Below are positions 26,877 to 38,613 of a DNA stretch of 64,000 bases, piece after piece (the first letter of the stretch is position 1; the number at the start of each line of letters is the position of its first letter). The notes beneath the pieces are model-generated. The model ran no database searches and was not told the DNA's origin. It worked only from the letters and a program-made list of their open reading frames with translations. Position numbers and translations under genes: made by a program. The DNA is from [Clostridium] hylemonae DSM 15053 (GTDB lineage Bacteria; Bacillota; Clostridia; Lachnospirales; Lachnospiraceae), in assembly GCF_008281175.1 (NCBI RefSeq), contig NZ_CP036524.1, forward strand, positions 3,534,001 to 3,598,000. The letters run 5' to 3'.

Positions 26877-26930
26877 CTATCCATCCACCTCCCTTTTTTA
26901 CTGTTGATTTATGCCGTGGAGATTTGCTTG

Positions 26931-27130
26931 GCGGGCTGGCGCCCTGCAGCTTCACTTGCTTGACGGGGCGCTGGCAGGGGGACGCCGTGCCAGTTCTGTT
27001 CCGTCTCGCTTCATTTTGCTGCGGGCTGGCGCCCTGCAGCTTCACTTGCTTGACGGGGTGCTGGCAAGGGTCCGCCGTGCCAGTTCGATTCCGCTTCGCT
27101 CCATCTCACTGCGGGCTGACGCCCTATGCA
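26931..27130. repeat. 90-bp tandem repeat inside the ATPase operon
   Basis: Two full copies (26931-27020 and 27021-27110) and a partial third (27111-27130) of a GC-rich unit start with GCGGGCTGGCGCCCTGCAGC. The first ~45 bases are almost identical between copies and the ends differ at several positions, mostly substitutions without length change. Because 90 is a multiple of three, open frames run through it on both strands, but they have no ribosome binding sites and look non-coding. It separates ntpB from ntpD. Confidence 0.9.
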
Positions 27131-27187
27131 GATTTCCAGCAATAGCCTTTTGCAAGCAAGCTTGCACGGCTATTACCGGAAATCTGC
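27128..27187. repeat. Nested palindrome next to the tandem repeat
   Basis: Three nested inverted repeats share one centre: GCAGATTTCC (27128-27137) with 27178-27187, AATAGCC (27141-27147) with 27168-27174, and GCAAGC (27152-27157) with 27160-27165. The RNA of either strand would form one long hairpin 7 bases past the ntpB stop codon. No T-tract follows, so it is not a standard terminator; it may protect the upstream mRNA or be part of a mobile repeat. Confidence 0.8.
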
Positions 27188-27194
27188 GCACGGC

Positions 27195-28568
27195 TTACTG
27201 CTTTCCATAGTATTGATCTAAGAATTTGTCGTCGATTCGTTTTAGCTCGGCTCTTGGCAGCATGGATAGGAGTTTCCAGCCGATCTCGAGTGTTTCCTCG
27301 ATGGAGCGGTCTGTGCCGTATCCTTGTGATACGTATTCTTTCTCGAATGCATCGGCAAATTTGGCGTAGAGCAGGTCGATGTCGGTGAGGGCTGCCTCTC
27401 CGAGGATGGTCATCAGCTCTTTTGCGTCTTTACCGCGGGCATAGGCTGCAAATAACTGGTTCAGTGTATTGGAGTGGTCTCCTCTTGTCTTTCCTTCACC
27501 GATACCTTTATCCTTCAGACGTGACAGGGAAGGCAGCACGTCGATAGGCGGCTGGATGCCCTTTCTGTAAAGGTCACGGCTCAGGATGATCTGGCCTTCT
27601 GTGATATATCCCGTCAGGTCAGGGATCGGATGTGTCTTATCGTCTTCAGGCATCGTAAGGATCGGTATCATCGTGATACTTCCCTTCTTGCCGTTCTGGC
27701 GGCCTGCTCTCTCATAGAGGGATGCAAGGTCCGTATACATGTAACCAGGATAACCACGGCGTCCGGGTACCTCTTTACGTGCGGCGGATACCTCACGGAG
27801 CGCATCCGCGTAGTTTGTAATATCTGTCAGGATTACAAGTACATGCATATCCTTTTCAAATGCCAGGTATTCTGCTGCCGTCAGCGCCATACGGGGAGTA
27901 GAGATACGCTCGATGGCCGGGTCGTTTGCCAGATTGACGAACAGTACCGTTCTGTCGATAGCTCCGGTCTCTTTAAATGATTCAACGAAGAAGTTGGATT
28001 CCTCGAACGTAATACCCATTGCGGCAAATACAACGGCGAAATTCTCATCCGTTCCGCGCACCTTTGCCTGTCTTGCTATCTGAGCTGCCAGATTGGCGTG
28101 AGGCAGACCGGATGCGGAAAAGATAGGAAGCTTCTGTCCGCGGACGAGTGTGTTCAGACCGTCAATGGCCGAAACGCCCGTCTGGATGAACTCTTCCGGG
28201 TAACTTCTGGCCGCCGGGTTCATAGGCAGGCCGTTGATATCTCTGCGCTCCTCTGGCAGAATCTCAGGTCCGTCATCGATCGGCCGTCCCAGACCGTCGA
28301 ATACACGTCCCAGCATGTCCCCGGATACGCCAAGCTCCATGCTCCGTCCAAGGAAACGTACTTTACTGTTGCTTAAGTTGATGCCGGTCGCACTTTCAAA
28401 AAGCTGTACAAGCGCGTCGTTTCCGTTGATCTCCAGTACCTTGCACCGGCGTTTCTCACCGCTTGCAAGTTCGATCTCACCGAGTTCGTCATAAGCTACA
28501 TTCTCAACACCGCGCACCAGCATAAGAGGGCCGGCAACTTCCTGTATGGTTCTATATTCTTTTGGCAT
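27195..28568 (-). CDS. ntpB: V/A-type ATPase subunit B (non-catalytic)
   Basis: A 457-residue regulatory subunit that alternates with subunit A in the hexamer. The family pattern is clear (beta-barrel start REYRTIQ-like [16 protein letters not shown], then [21 protein letters not shown] in place of a true Walker A, and [17 protein letters not shown]). It starts 3 bases after ntpA with a ribosome binding site inside the end of that gene. Repeats follow its stop. Confidence 0.97.
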   Translation of the reverse strand: MPKEYRTIQEVAGPLMLVRGVENVAYDELGEIELASGEKRRCKVLEINGNDALVQLFESATGINLSNSKVRFLGRSMELGVSGDMLGRVFDGLGRPIDDGPEILPEERRDINGLPMNPAARSYPEEFIQTGVSAIDGLNTLVRGQKLPIFSASGLPHANLAAQIARQAKVRGTDENFAVVFAAMGITFEESNFFVESFKETGAIDRTVLFVNLANDPAIERISTPRMALTAAEYLAFEKDMHVLVILTDITNYADALREVSAARKEVPGRRGYPGYMYTDLASLYERAGRQNGKKGSITMIPILTMPEDDKTHPIPDLTGYITEGQIILSRDLYRKGIQPPIDVLPSLSRLKDKGIGEGKTRGDHSNTLNQLFAAYARGKDAKELMTILGEAALTDIDLLYAKFADAFEKEYVSQGYGTDRSIEETLEIGWKLLSMLPRAELKRIDDKFLDQYYGKQ

Positions 28569-28571
28569 GAT

Positions 28572-30338
28572 TTAGAAGTCCTCCTTCCCAAACGCACCTG
28601 CGATCTCGGTGTGCAGTTCATTTACTATCTTTTCATACTCTGTCTCAATATCAGCATCCAGCGTATATTTGTAACGTCCGATACGCTCTCTTACACCCAT
28701 ATTGATGAGGATCTGCATGGAAGCGCCCTGGCTTAAGGCCTCGGAAGCCTCCTCATAAAACGCAAGAACAAGCTTCATCATCAGATACTGCTTTCTCAGA
28801 GACGTATACGTATCGATATCATGGAATGAGTTCTGGTGCAGGAAGTCCTCACGGATCGACCTTGCAGCCTCCATCTTGAGGCGGTCTGTCGGAGACAGCG
28901 CATCCATACCTACCATCTTAACGATCTCATCAAGCTCTGCCTCTTCCTGCAGAAGGCTCATCATCTTCTGACGGTCTTCCATCCAGTCTGCCGCAACTTC
29001 ATTGTTAAACCAGTCTGCCATATTATCCACATACAGGGAATAACTCGTCAGCCAGTTTATAGCCGGGAAGTGGCGCTTGTAAGCAAGCGCGGAGTCGAGT
29101 CCCCAGAACACCTTGACGATACGCAGCGTTGCCTGGGATACCGGCTCAGAGATATCTCCGCCCGGAGGGGATACGGCTCCGATAACGGAAAGGGCGCCTT
29201 CTCTCTTATCCTGGCCGAGTGAGATCACATGTCCGGCTCTTTCATAAAACTGTGCCAGACGGCTTCCGAGATATGCAGGGTAGCCTTCCTCACCGGGCAT
29301 CTCTTCCAGACGTCCCGACATCTCACGAAGGGCCTCTGCCCAGCGGGATGTGGAGTCTGCCATCAGCGCTACGGAATATCCCATGTCACGGAAATACTCT
29401 GCTATCGTGATACCTGTGTAGATAGATGCCTCACGGGCAGCAACAGGCATATCTGACGTATTGGCGATCAGAACGGTTCTCTGCATCAATGACTGTCCCG
29501 TCTTCGGGTCCTTCAGTTCCGGGAATTCATTCAGAACGTCCGTCATCTCATTTCCACGCTCACCGCATCCGATATATACTACGATATCAGCCTCCGCCCA
29601 TTTTGCCAGCTGGTGCTGGATAACTGTCTTGCCGCTCCCGAAAGGTCCCGGAACCGCGGCGACACCGCCTTTTGCGATCGGGAAGAACGTGTCGACGACA
29701 CGCTGTCCTGTCACGAGAGGTTTCTCCGGCGGAAGCTTCTTTACGTACGGACGGCCTTTACGCACCGGCCATCTCTGCAGCATCGTAAGTTCTTTATCGC
29801 CGTCTTCTGTGGCAATGACTGCCACTGTCTCTTCCACTGTAAATTCCCCTTGTCTGATCTCCTTCACAGTACCTTTGATACCGTAAGGAACCATTATCTT
29901 CTGCTGGACGACGATAGTCTCCTGCACCGTACCTAATACATCTCCGGCCTCAACCTCGTCCCCTGCTTTTGCAACAGGAACAAATTCCCACTTTTTATCT
30001 CTCTTCAAAGAGGCAACCTCAACACCTCTCTGCAGACTGTTTCCTGAAACTTTCATGATATCGTCAAGCGGACGCTGGATCCCATCGTAAATGCTTGCGA
30101 TAAGACCAGGCCCGAGTTCCACTGACATAGGAACTTCCATAGATTCTACCGGTTCCCCCGGTCCCAGGCCTGACGTCTCCTCATATACCTGAATTGATGC
30201 CTCGTCCCCGTGCATCTCGATGATCTCTCCGATCAGCCGCTGGTTACTAACACGTACAACGTCGAACATGTTAGCGTCCCGCATTCCTTCCGCAATAACG
30301 AGCGGTCCTGCTACTTTTTTAATCGTACCTGTACTCAT
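28572..30338 (-). CDS. ntpA: V/A-type ATPase catalytic subunit A
   Basis: A 588-residue catalytic subunit. Walker A is [11 protein letters not shown], preceded by the family-specific bulge domain (~115-185). [19 protein letters not shown] carries the catalytic glutamate, and the Walker B region is [21 protein letters not shown]. Length is normal. It lies 27 bases after ntpG and is followed by ntpB after 3 bases. Confidence 0.98.
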   Translation of the reverse strand: MSTGTIKKVAGPLVIAEGMRDANMFDVVRVSNQRLIGEIIEMHGDEASIQVYEETSGLGPGEPVESMEVPMSVELGPGLIASIYDGIQRPLDDIMKVSGNSLQRGVEVASLKRDKKWEFVPVAKAGDEVEAGDVLGTVQETIVVQQKIMVPYGIKGTVKEIRQGEFTVEETVAVIATEDGDKELTMLQRWPVRKGRPYVKKLPPEKPLVTGQRVVDTFFPIAKGGVAAVPGPFGSGKTVIQHQLAKWAEADIVVYIGCGERGNEMTDVLNEFPELKDPKTGQSLMQRTVLIANTSDMPVAAREASIYTGITIAEYFRDMGYSVALMADSTSRWAEALREMSGRLEEMPGEEGYPAYLGSRLAQFYERAGHVISLGQDKREGALSVIGAVSPPGGDISEPVSQATLRIVKVFWGLDSALAYKRHFPAINWLTSYSLYVDNMADWFNNEVAADWMEDRQKMMSLLQEEAELDEIVKMVGMDALSPTDRLKMEAARSIREDFLHQNSFHDIDTYTSLRKQYLMMKLVLAFYEEASEALSQGASMQILINMGVRERIGRYKYTLDADIETEYEKIVNELHTEIAGAFGKEDF

Positions 30339-30365
30339 TTGGACGAATCACCCACCTTTCCTTCT

Positions 30366-30686
30366 TTATTCGTTCCCAAAGATAATATCAGAGCCTACTG
30401 CCTGCTCTACAGACTTCTTAACGCCTTCCACCCCGGCTCCGGTATTGCCGGATATGCCCGGGATCTGAATGACCGCCGGCACAGCCTGCTCCTGATATTT
30501 CTCTATTTCATGTTTTAATTCTGCCGCCAGCGCCTCAGTGACATAGATGATGCCATAGTCCCCAAGTGTCAGCTGATGCAGTTTTTCTCCGGCTTCCTCG
30601 CGGGTACTTACTGGAAATGTATCAAGACCCAATGTAGCGAAACCGTAGATACTGTCATAATCGCCCAATACTGCAATCTTATACAT
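30366..30686 (-). CDS. ntpG: V/A-type ATPase subunit F
   Basis: A 106-residue subunit that binds the shaft (subunit D) and regulates rotation. It starts MYKIAVLGDYDSIYGFATLGLD, the usual Rossmann-like beginning, and contains DYGIIYVTEALAAEL. In Enterococcus hirae nomenclature this position is NtpG, elsewhere subunit F. Its start overlaps the end of ntpC by 8 bases. Confidence 0.93.
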   Translation of the reverse strand: MYKIAVLGDYDSIYGFATLGLDTFPVSTREEAGEKLHQLTLGDYGIIYVTEALAAELKHEIEKYQEQAVPAVIQIPGISGNTGAGVEGVKKSVEQAVGSDIIFGNE

Positions 30687-31647
30687 ACATCTCCCTTACC
30701 CTTTCTCGGATTGAATCGTCCGGTAAGTCATTGAGTTTGCCGGAAAGAATGATTCGTACCGTTTTAATTTCATTCTGTCTTGCAATTACATAGGCGATAA
30801 CAGGTCCTATCGTAAATGCATTATATTTCTGTGGACTTATTGTCTGAATAATACGGTTATCACACCAGCGCTCGAAAGCTGACGGAGAATCCGCCAGCGC
30901 CTCCGCGCCTTCTGCGTATGCAGTGCCGGATAAATATTCCCGGATCGCATCCATGCCGCTAAGCGCTGCTTTAGCCAGCTGGTCTACATTGATGCTCGCA
31001 CATTCAGCCATCGCCCTCTTCATAAATTCCAAAGACTTCGCGGTTTTCTGTGAGCGGACAGCGATCTTGATATCAGCAACTCCTACCGTGGACTCGGCAT
31101 AGTCGCGGATAATATCATCCTCTGCCTGCTGTCCCGCTTCATAGACTGCCTCAAGTGCCGCCCTGTCGATTATTACGTCGCAAAGCTGACCATCCCTCGT
31201 GTGAAGAAGGGTCTCATACGCCTCCTCCGCCGCTGCCTGCATGTTCCGGGGAAGCTTTCCAAAGTCCTTTTCGCGGACGATCTCCAGCATCACTTTCCCC
31301 GGGATCGCAACATCCTCATAGAAAATGTGTCTGTTTTCTTCCTCCGTACACACCTCTTTAATTGCAGCTTTCAGGTTATGGAAAAGTTTCGGATAAGAGA
31401 GTACGTCAAACTTATCCATGTCCACGGACAATTCTTTGACTACTTCCCAGATCTTCTCCTCCTCCCGGTTCAGTATCGCTTCCGCATCTGCCGGGGTATC
31501 GCTGTCTCCCCACCCTTTTTCCTGAAGGAACTGAATGCACTGGCCGTAATCCGCACAGGCGATCAGCTGGTCAACGGTGGAATTGGAGAATAGAGAAACT
31601 TCCAAAGCACGTATGCGCGCAACCGCGTAGGTATATTGTTCACTCAT
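30679..31647 (-). CDS. ntpC: V/A-type ATPase subunit C (d/AC39 type)
   Basis: A 322-residue funnel-shaped subunit that links the central shaft to the membrane ring. The all-helical sequence starts YTYAVARIRALEVSLFS and contains three repeated helical sections, including TVGVADIKIAVRSQKTAKS and a C-terminal GPVIAYVIARQNEIKTVRII, which is typical of the family. AAGGAGGAGTAAC precedes ATG 31647. It overlaps ntpG. Confidence 0.95.
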   Translation of the reverse strand: MSEQYTYAVARIRALEVSLFSNSTVDQLIACADYGQCIQFLQEKGWGDSDTPADAEAILNREEEKIWEVVKELSVDMDKFDVLSYPKLFHNLKAAIKEVCTEEENRHIFYEDVAIPGKVMLEIVREKDFGKLPRNMQAAAEEAYETLLHTRDGQLCDVIIDRAALEAVYEAGQQAEDDIIRDYAESTVGVADIKIAVRSQKTAKSLEFMKRAMAECASINVDQLAKAALSGMDAIREYLSGTAYAEGAEALADSPSAFERWCDNRIIQTISPQKYNAFTIGPVIAYVIARQNEIKTVRIILSGKLNDLPDDSIRERVREMYV

Positions 31648-31680
31648 GTTACTCCTCCTTATCGCTTATGGTTACGCTTC

Positions 31681-32274
31681 TTATAAAAATAATAATTTAT
31701 GGACCTGATCTGACAATTCATCTTTTTTTGCATCAAACATTGCTTTTAATGTACAGTTCTCCTCGATACCGCCGTACGCAAGAATAAATCCGTTTTCAAT
31801 ATTCCTGCCCGTCTTCGATAATGTCAGTCTGCCTCCCTTTTCAGCGGCAATACCATTGATCTTCTGCTCAAAACCGTCAGGAAGCCGTTCAAGGTCAGCG
31901 GATGAAAAATAAATCTCCCCTTCCTGCGGCAGGGCATATTTGCCGAGCAGTTTCAGCAGCATGTCAAAATACGCGCCGCTTTCCATTGTCTTCAGAGTTC
32001 CGTAGGCCTTATCCAGTACCTCTGCAATAATCTCCTGCTTTGCAGCAAGAATCTTCGTCCTTCTCTGCAGGTCGATGGCAGAAACGATTCTGTCTTTATA
32101 ATTTGCAACTTCCGCCTCTGATTTTTGGGAGATGCTGCTGGTTGTCTTGGCCGCCTCTGCTTTCGCCTTATCCAGAATATCTTCTGCCTGGCTTTTGGCT
32201 TCGGACAGCTTGCTGTCAGCTGCTGCTTTCGCTTCATCCAGAATCTGACTTTTCATTTTATCTAATCCAGTCAT
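31681..32274 (-). CDS. ntpE: V/A-type ATPase subunit E (peripheral stalk)
   Basis: A 197-residue stator subunit. Residues ~1-100 form a long amphipathic helix rich in A, K and E (AKAAADSKLSEAKSQAEDIL) that pairs with the 102-residue stalk protein encoded first in the operon. The C-terminal half is the globular head that touches subunit B (KTGRNIENGFILAYGGIEENC). AGGAG lies about 10 bases before ATG 32274. Confidence 0.92.
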   Translation of the reverse strand: MTGLDKMKSQILDEAKAAADSKLSEAKSQAEDILDKAKAEAAKTTSSISQKSEAEVANYKDRIVSAIDLQRRTKILAAKQEIIAEVLDKAYGTLKTMESGAYFDMLLKLLGKYALPQEGEIYFSSADLERLPDGFEQKINGIAAEKGGRLTLSKTGRNIENGFILAYGGIEENCTLKAMFDAKKDELSDQVHKLLFL

Positions 32275-32315
32275 CTCGCACGCTCTCCTTTTCTTAATCT
32301 TTGTTTCATGCCTAC

Positions 32316-34819
<2,504 letters not shown>

Positions 34820-34857
34820 AGCCGCATCCCTCCTTTACTATTCATTTTCATAATGCT

Positions 34858-35166
34858 TTAAACGAGTTCTGCTATTACAGCAGATATCGCATCTCCTTCC
34901 TTCTGCCTTGCAGCTTCTTTCAAGGAGGCAATCTCCGTCTCTACCTCTGCCAGAGCCTTCTCTGCCTCTGTTTCCCCAGCCTCTTTCGCAGCCTGAAGTG
35001 ACGCTTTTGCCTTTGCTTTTGCTTCCGCTTCTGCCTCTTCTTTTATCCTCCCGGCATCCGCAGAGGCCTTCTCAAGGATTGAAGTACATTCTGTATCAGC
35101 ATTCTTAACAATCTCTTCTGCCTCTCTCTCCGTCTCCTTGATGGCCTTAATGGTTTCTTCTACCAT
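34858..35166 (-). CDS. ntpF: V/A-type ATPase stalk subunit G/H
   Basis: A 102-residue, almost wholly helical protein made of A/E/K-rich heptads (EAEAEAKAKAKASLQAAKEA). It forms the peripheral stalk with subunit E. In Enterococcus hirae it is NtpF, encoded first in the operon, and it is first here too. Its promoter is at 35208-35236. GAGAGGTGGTG precedes ATG 35166. Confidence 0.85.
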   Translation of the reverse strand: MVEETIKAIKETEREAEEIVKNADTECTSILEKASADAGRIKEEAEAEAKAKAKASLQAAKEAGETEAEKALAEVETEIASLKEAARQKEGDAISAVIAELV

Positions 35167-35207
35167 CGGTTCACCACCTCTCTTAGTTGAAACTCCCTGT
35201 AGTTAAA

Positions 35208-35236
35208 ATTATAATATGATTCCATAGAAAAGTCCA
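35208..35236 (-). promoter_or_regulatory. Sigma-A promoter of the ntp operon
   Basis: TGGACT (35231-35236) and TATAAT (35208-35213), 17 bases apart on the minus strand, give a leader of about 35 bases. No operator is evident. Confidence 0.7.
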
Positions 35237-35327
35237 CAAGTATATTGTCTACTAACACCTTTCCATGCCTTTCCTCTACACAATTCAACGAATAATCTAT
35301 CAATTTTACGTTATCTGACCTTGACGG

Positions 35328-35819
35328 CTACCAAGTCAGGCGGTGGAGATGCCCTTCTTTGTTCATACCTGCAAAGCCGTTCTGACGCAGCGCTTCATAT
35401 AGTATTATCGCAACTGAATTGCCCAGATTCAGGGAACGGATATCGCCTGCCATAGGAATTCGTATACTGTCTTCTTTATGTTTTACCAATATCTCCTCCG
35501 GTATTCCTGCACTTTCCTTCCCGAACATAATATAACAGTCCGGTTCATAGCGGACATCCGTGTATACGTTCGGCGCCTTTGTAGTCGCCATGTATATCCT
35601 GGCCCCCTCGTTTTTCTCCAGAAACTCATCGAAGTCGATATATGTGGTCACGTCCAGCTCGTCCCAGTAATCCATACCTGCCCGCCTCAGATTCTTCTCG
35701 TTCAGCCTGAACCCGAGCGGTTCTATCAGATGGAGCCGCGCGTTTGCAGCAACACACGTCCTTCCGATATTTCCGGTGTTGGCCGGTATCTCCGGCTCGT
35801 GCAACACAATATTCAGCAT
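35328..35819 (-). CDS. trmL: tRNA (cytidine/uridine-34-2'-O)-methyltransferase
   Basis: A 163-residue minimalist SPOUT enzyme that methylates the wobble ribose of tRNA-Leu in homologues. It lacks an RNA-binding extension. It starts MLNIVLHEPEIPANTGNIGRT and has FGKESAGIPEEIL and the knot motif RIPMAGDIRSLNLGNSVA. Length is typical. It is transcribed alone from the promoter at 35861-35889 and ends about 160 bases before ntpF. Confidence 0.95.
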   Translation of the reverse strand: MLNIVLHEPEIPANTGNIGRTCVAANARLHLIEPLGFRLNEKNLRRAGMDYWDELDVTTYIDFDEFLEKNEGARIYMATTKAPNVYTDVRYEPDCYIMFGKESAGIPEEILVKHKEDSIRIPMAGDIRSLNLGNSVAIILYEALRQNGFAGMNKEGHLHRLTW

Positions 35820-35860
35820 TTCCCTTCCTCCTCGTAAGCGGTTTTTAACTACTTCCTTTT

Positions 35861-35889
35861 ATTTTAGTGAAAAACCGTCTGGCAGTCAA
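35861..35889 (-). promoter_or_regulatory. Sigma-A promoter of trmL
   Basis: TTGACT (35884-35889) and TAAAAT (35861-35866), 17 bases apart on the minus strand, place the start about 35 bases before the ATG. Confidence 0.72.
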
Positions 35890-36005
35890 CATACACTTTT
35901 GTTACTTTTGTATTACAATTTTACCAAAATATTGGAATTTTTTAACATTTTATATATATTTGAATGTAAACAATGCTGTCATATAATACGAAAGAGAGGG
36001 AACTT

Positions 36006-36917
36006 TTATTCACCTCTCTTAGTATGTCCCAATATTTTATTTAATTCATCCGGAGCCGGCCTGTCAATGAACCGGATCTCTTCTCCGTTTTGTATCACCT
36101 TGTCATTATTGTCCGTCATGCGGCCGATCACCGCAGCTTTCATCCCGCGTCCCGTAAGCTCCCGGGCCAGTTCACGGCCATTGTCCGCCACCATCAGAAA
36201 GCTCCCCGCCGACATGAGCTGATACGGATTCAGCCGGTAGTTTTCACACACTTCTATCGTCTCCTGCCGGACCGGGATCTTCTTCATATCCACGCTCAGC
36301 CCTGTCTCCGCCTCCCTGGCCAGATTCCACAGCGCGGCAAAAATACCGCCCTCCGTGACCTGGCAGAAGACAGACACACCCATCTGTCTAGCAGCCGGGA
36401 GTTCTTCCCCGGCAAATATCTCGCCTGCGTACTCCTTGATCTGCTTTATAAATGCAGGCGCGAATCTCTCCTCAAGCTCGTCTTCCTTCTCCTGCAGGAT
36501 CCTCACCATACCGCCGAGCCCCGCCCATTTTGTCAGTACAATGTCCTGGCCGGGCCTTATGACTCTGTCCGTATATTCTGCCGTTCCGGTACATGTGACC
36601 GACACAAGCGGCAGCGCGGCAGCCGGTGTTTTATATTGTTCCAGAAAGATGAGCGTTACACCGCGGGCGCCGCACGCTTTTTCGATCAGTTTCTGCACGG
36701 CGGCAAGCCGCGGTCTTCCGTAACCGTCCGGTATCATGATATGGACCCGTGCTTCAACCGCCCCGGCTCCGGCCGCCGCAAGTTCATTCAGAGATTCTGC
36801 CAGCGCATGCACCCCTATTTCTTTCGACTGACCGCATGCGAAAGCGGTCGCGCTCACCGCCCGCTCTCCCTGCAGCTTCGTACTCATCATTTTATGTCCG
36901 TTCCCTTCCACTGTCAA
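36006..36917 (-). CDS. AIR synthase (PurM)/HypE-related protein
   Basis: A ~303-residue protein of the PurM/ThiL/HypE/SelD ATP-binding superfamily. The C-terminal half has the AIR-synthase C domain pattern (SVFCQVTEGGIFAALWNLA, PYQLMSAGSFLMVADNG). The N-terminal half is poorer in the usual nucleotide residues. It lacks the C-terminal cysteine motif of true HypE, so hydrogenase maturation is not supported. The start is uncertain: TTG 36917 (AGGAG 7 bases upstream) overlaps the vanW stop, while GTG 36911 or ATG 36890 are alternatives. It is last in the envelope/repair operon, and a weak hairpin (AGAGAGG) overlaps its stop. Role unknown. Confidence 0.75.
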   Translation of the reverse strand: MTVEGNGHKMMSTKLQGERAVSATAFACGQSKEIGVHALAESLNELAAAGAGAVEARVHIMIPDGYGRPRLAAVQKLIEKACGARGVTLIFLEQYKTPAAALPLVSVTCTGTAEYTDRVIRPGQDIVLTKWAGLGGMVRILQEKEDELEERFAPAFIKQIKEYAGEIFAGEELPAARQMGVSVFCQVTEGGIFAALWNLAREAETGLSVDMKKIPVRQETIEVCENYRLNPYQLMSAGSFLMVADNGRELARELTGRGMKAAVIGRMTDNNDKVIQNGEEIRFIDRPAPDELNKILGHTKRGE

Positions 36918-38452
36918 TTTTCCTCTCCTGCGTTGTCACTTCCGGCCGCGCTCATCCCCTTTGCCTGCGCCACCGCAGCCTCGATGGCTGCCTTGTCCTG
37001 GGAAGCAATGGCTTTGCGCACGAGTTCCGCCGCCTCCGCATTATCCGACATGGTACCTACTTCCACGATCTGATCCGACTTTTCATAGGTGCTGTTGTTG
37101 ATGACATCCCGGCTCACCTCCGCGCCGTTCTCGTACACTACCTTCCAGAGCCTGGCCGTCTTCCCGGTATGCGGACTGCCCGCATACTGCATGCTGCCCA
37201 GTTCTGCTTCCTTATTTTCCTTATAGGTGACCCCGTAGTCTTCCGTTGTCAGTGTTTCACTTTCATATTCCACCGTACGCCCGTCTGCCCTCGTATCCTT
37301 CCCGTAGATCGTAAAGCGCATCTGATTCGCGCTGTCTATCTCGGCTGCAATAAAAATCGGTGTATCATAACTGTTCTTGAACCTGAGATCCAGATAATCA
37401 CCCGCTATCGCCGCATCTCTCGACGGATCGACATACGCCACGAGCATGGAGTGAGGATAACGTTCCAGCACCTCCAGTTCTGCATACAGCACCGCATTGT
37501 AAAGCGTTGTGGACACCTGGCAGATACCGCCGCCGTAAGAATCCACCACCTGCCCGTTCTCATAGGAACCGGCCTCCACGTACCCGTGCTCGGCATCGTA
37601 AGGAGCCGTCGTATCGTGGACAGATAATTCCTCCCCCGGCATGAGAATGCTCCCGTTGATCCTGTCGACCCCGGCCTTCAGATTTTTCCAGCGCTCGCCT
37701 CCCCCGGCATCTGTAGAAAATGACCCGAGTTCGTCCTTTATGCTTTCAAGGTCACTTGCTTTCACGGACGGTTCTTCCGTCTTAACGGCCATCTTGACCT
37801 TGAATCCCTTATGGTCCCACCCGCTGTTCAGATATTTCCTGATCATCTCGGCGGATGCCTTTTCATCAACAGTCTCGCCCTTCTTCTCTTTTGTGATATC
37901 AAACCCGTCCGCACTTTTTGTTATGCCTGCATCTTTCGCATGCTCCGCCAGAACTTCCACTCGTTCCTCTATAACTGCCTTTGTCTTCTCCGCGTCCAGG
38001 ACAAAGCCTTCGTTCAGGACAAGCTTTTCTTTTTCCAGCCCCTTGATCTGCCGGTATCTGGTAAACAGCCGGCCCTTTTTCCCGTATTCGACTGCCTTAT
38101 CCACAACTTTTCCGATATCTTTGTAGGCAAGCCCCAGTTCCTCAAGCGTTGCCCCGGCTGACTTGTCTCCCACCTTCATCGTTATCTCCAGCGCGGCATC
38201 TTCCTTAAGATGCTGCTCCATCAGCTTTTTGGCTTCCTTTTTAGTTCGTCCGGAGACATTTACATTTCCTATATAAATATTGCCGCATATTTTATTCTCC
38301 GGCACATCCGATACATACCGGTAAAGCACAAAATAAGAGATCCCTGTCACGACAACCGCACACAGAACAGCAAGGCCAAAAAGAATCCTCATTCTTCTCC
38401 GCCTTCTCTGTGTAGTTCTTCTGTTAATTTTTTTACGCCGATTCTGAGTCAT
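36914..38452 (-). CDS. VanW-family protein with peptidoglycan-binding-type repeats
   Basis: A 512-residue envelope protein. A basic N-terminus (NRRKKINRRTTQRRRRR) and one membrane segment (~22-46) anchor it, so the rest faces outside. Residues ~55-210 contain two PG-binding-4-like repeats (YIGNVNVSGRTKKEAKKLM is the first). Residues ~250-385 are the VanW domain (ILMPGEELSVHDTTAPYD, GGGICQVSTTLYNAVLYA). A G5-like stretch follows, then an Ala-rich tail. VanW proteins occur in some vancomycin-resistance clusters but are common in ordinary Clostridia. No van genes are nearby. It lies 25 bases after a small membrane peptide. Confidence 0.9.
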   Translation of the reverse strand: MTQNRRKKINRRTTQRRRRRMRILFGLAVLCAVVVTGISYFVLYRYVSDVPENKICGNIYIGNVNVSGRTKKEAKKLMEQHLKEDAALEITMKVGDKSAGATLEELGLAYKDIGKVVDKAVEYGKKGRLFTRYRQIKGLEKEKLVLNEGFVLDAEKTKAVIEERVEVLAEHAKDAGITKSADGFDITKEKKGETVDEKASAEMIRKYLNSGWDHKGFKVKMAVKTEEPSVKASDLESIKDELGSFSTDAGGGERWKNLKAGVDRINGSILMPGEELSVHDTTAPYDAEHGYVEAGSYENGQVVDSYGGGICQVSTTLYNAVLYAELEVLERYPHSMLVAYVDPSRDAAIAGDYLDLRFKNSYDTPIFIAAEIDSANQMRFTIYGKDTRADGRTVEYESETLTTEDYGVTYKENKEAELGSMQYAGSPHTGKTARLWKVVYENGAEVSRDVINNSTYEKSDQIVEVGTMSDNAEAAELVRKAIASQDKAAIEAAVAQAKGMSAAGSDNAGEEN

Positions 38453-38477
38453 AAGCCTCCCCCTGACTTTTCCCCTG

Positions 38478-38582
38478 TTATGCCATCAGATAAGGGATCG
38501 TCATTGTTGCGATCATCGCAATGACGATCACCATGATCACGATAGCGATGATCCTCTTTACCCTTCTGTCGTTAAAATTCAT
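38478..38582 (-). CDS. 34-residue single-pass membrane peptide
   Basis: The frame MNFNDRRVKRIIAIVIM continues into a strongly hydrophobic helix rich in I, V, M and A, ending PYLMA. ATG 38582 has AAGG 8 bases upstream (a second ATG two codons earlier has no spacing). It is flanked closely by nth (31 bases) and vanW (25 bases), so it is part of that operon. It has a short basic N-terminus, so the C-terminus probably lies outside the membrane. The family is not recognised; function unknown. Confidence 0.68.
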   Translation of the reverse strand: MNFNDRRVKRIIAIVIMVIVIAMIATMTIPYLMA

Positions 38583-38613
38583 ATCCATTACCTTCTTTGC
38601 TTCATTTGATTTG

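Noticed and set aside
26870-27145. Plus-strand peptide of 91 codons with repeated GLAPCSFTCLTG
   Set aside because: It is the translation of the 90-bp DNA repeat; no ribosome binding site, and the opposite strand is open as well.
36090-37073. Plus-strand frame of 327 codons opposite the PurM-like and vanW genes
   Set aside because: Shadow of real minus-strand genes in GC-rich codons; no start signals or recognisable domain.
36914-38452. Vancomycin-resistance cluster suggested by the VanW domain
   Set aside because: No vanH/A/X, vanR/S or ligase genes nearby; VanW-domain proteins are common in Clostridia without resistance.
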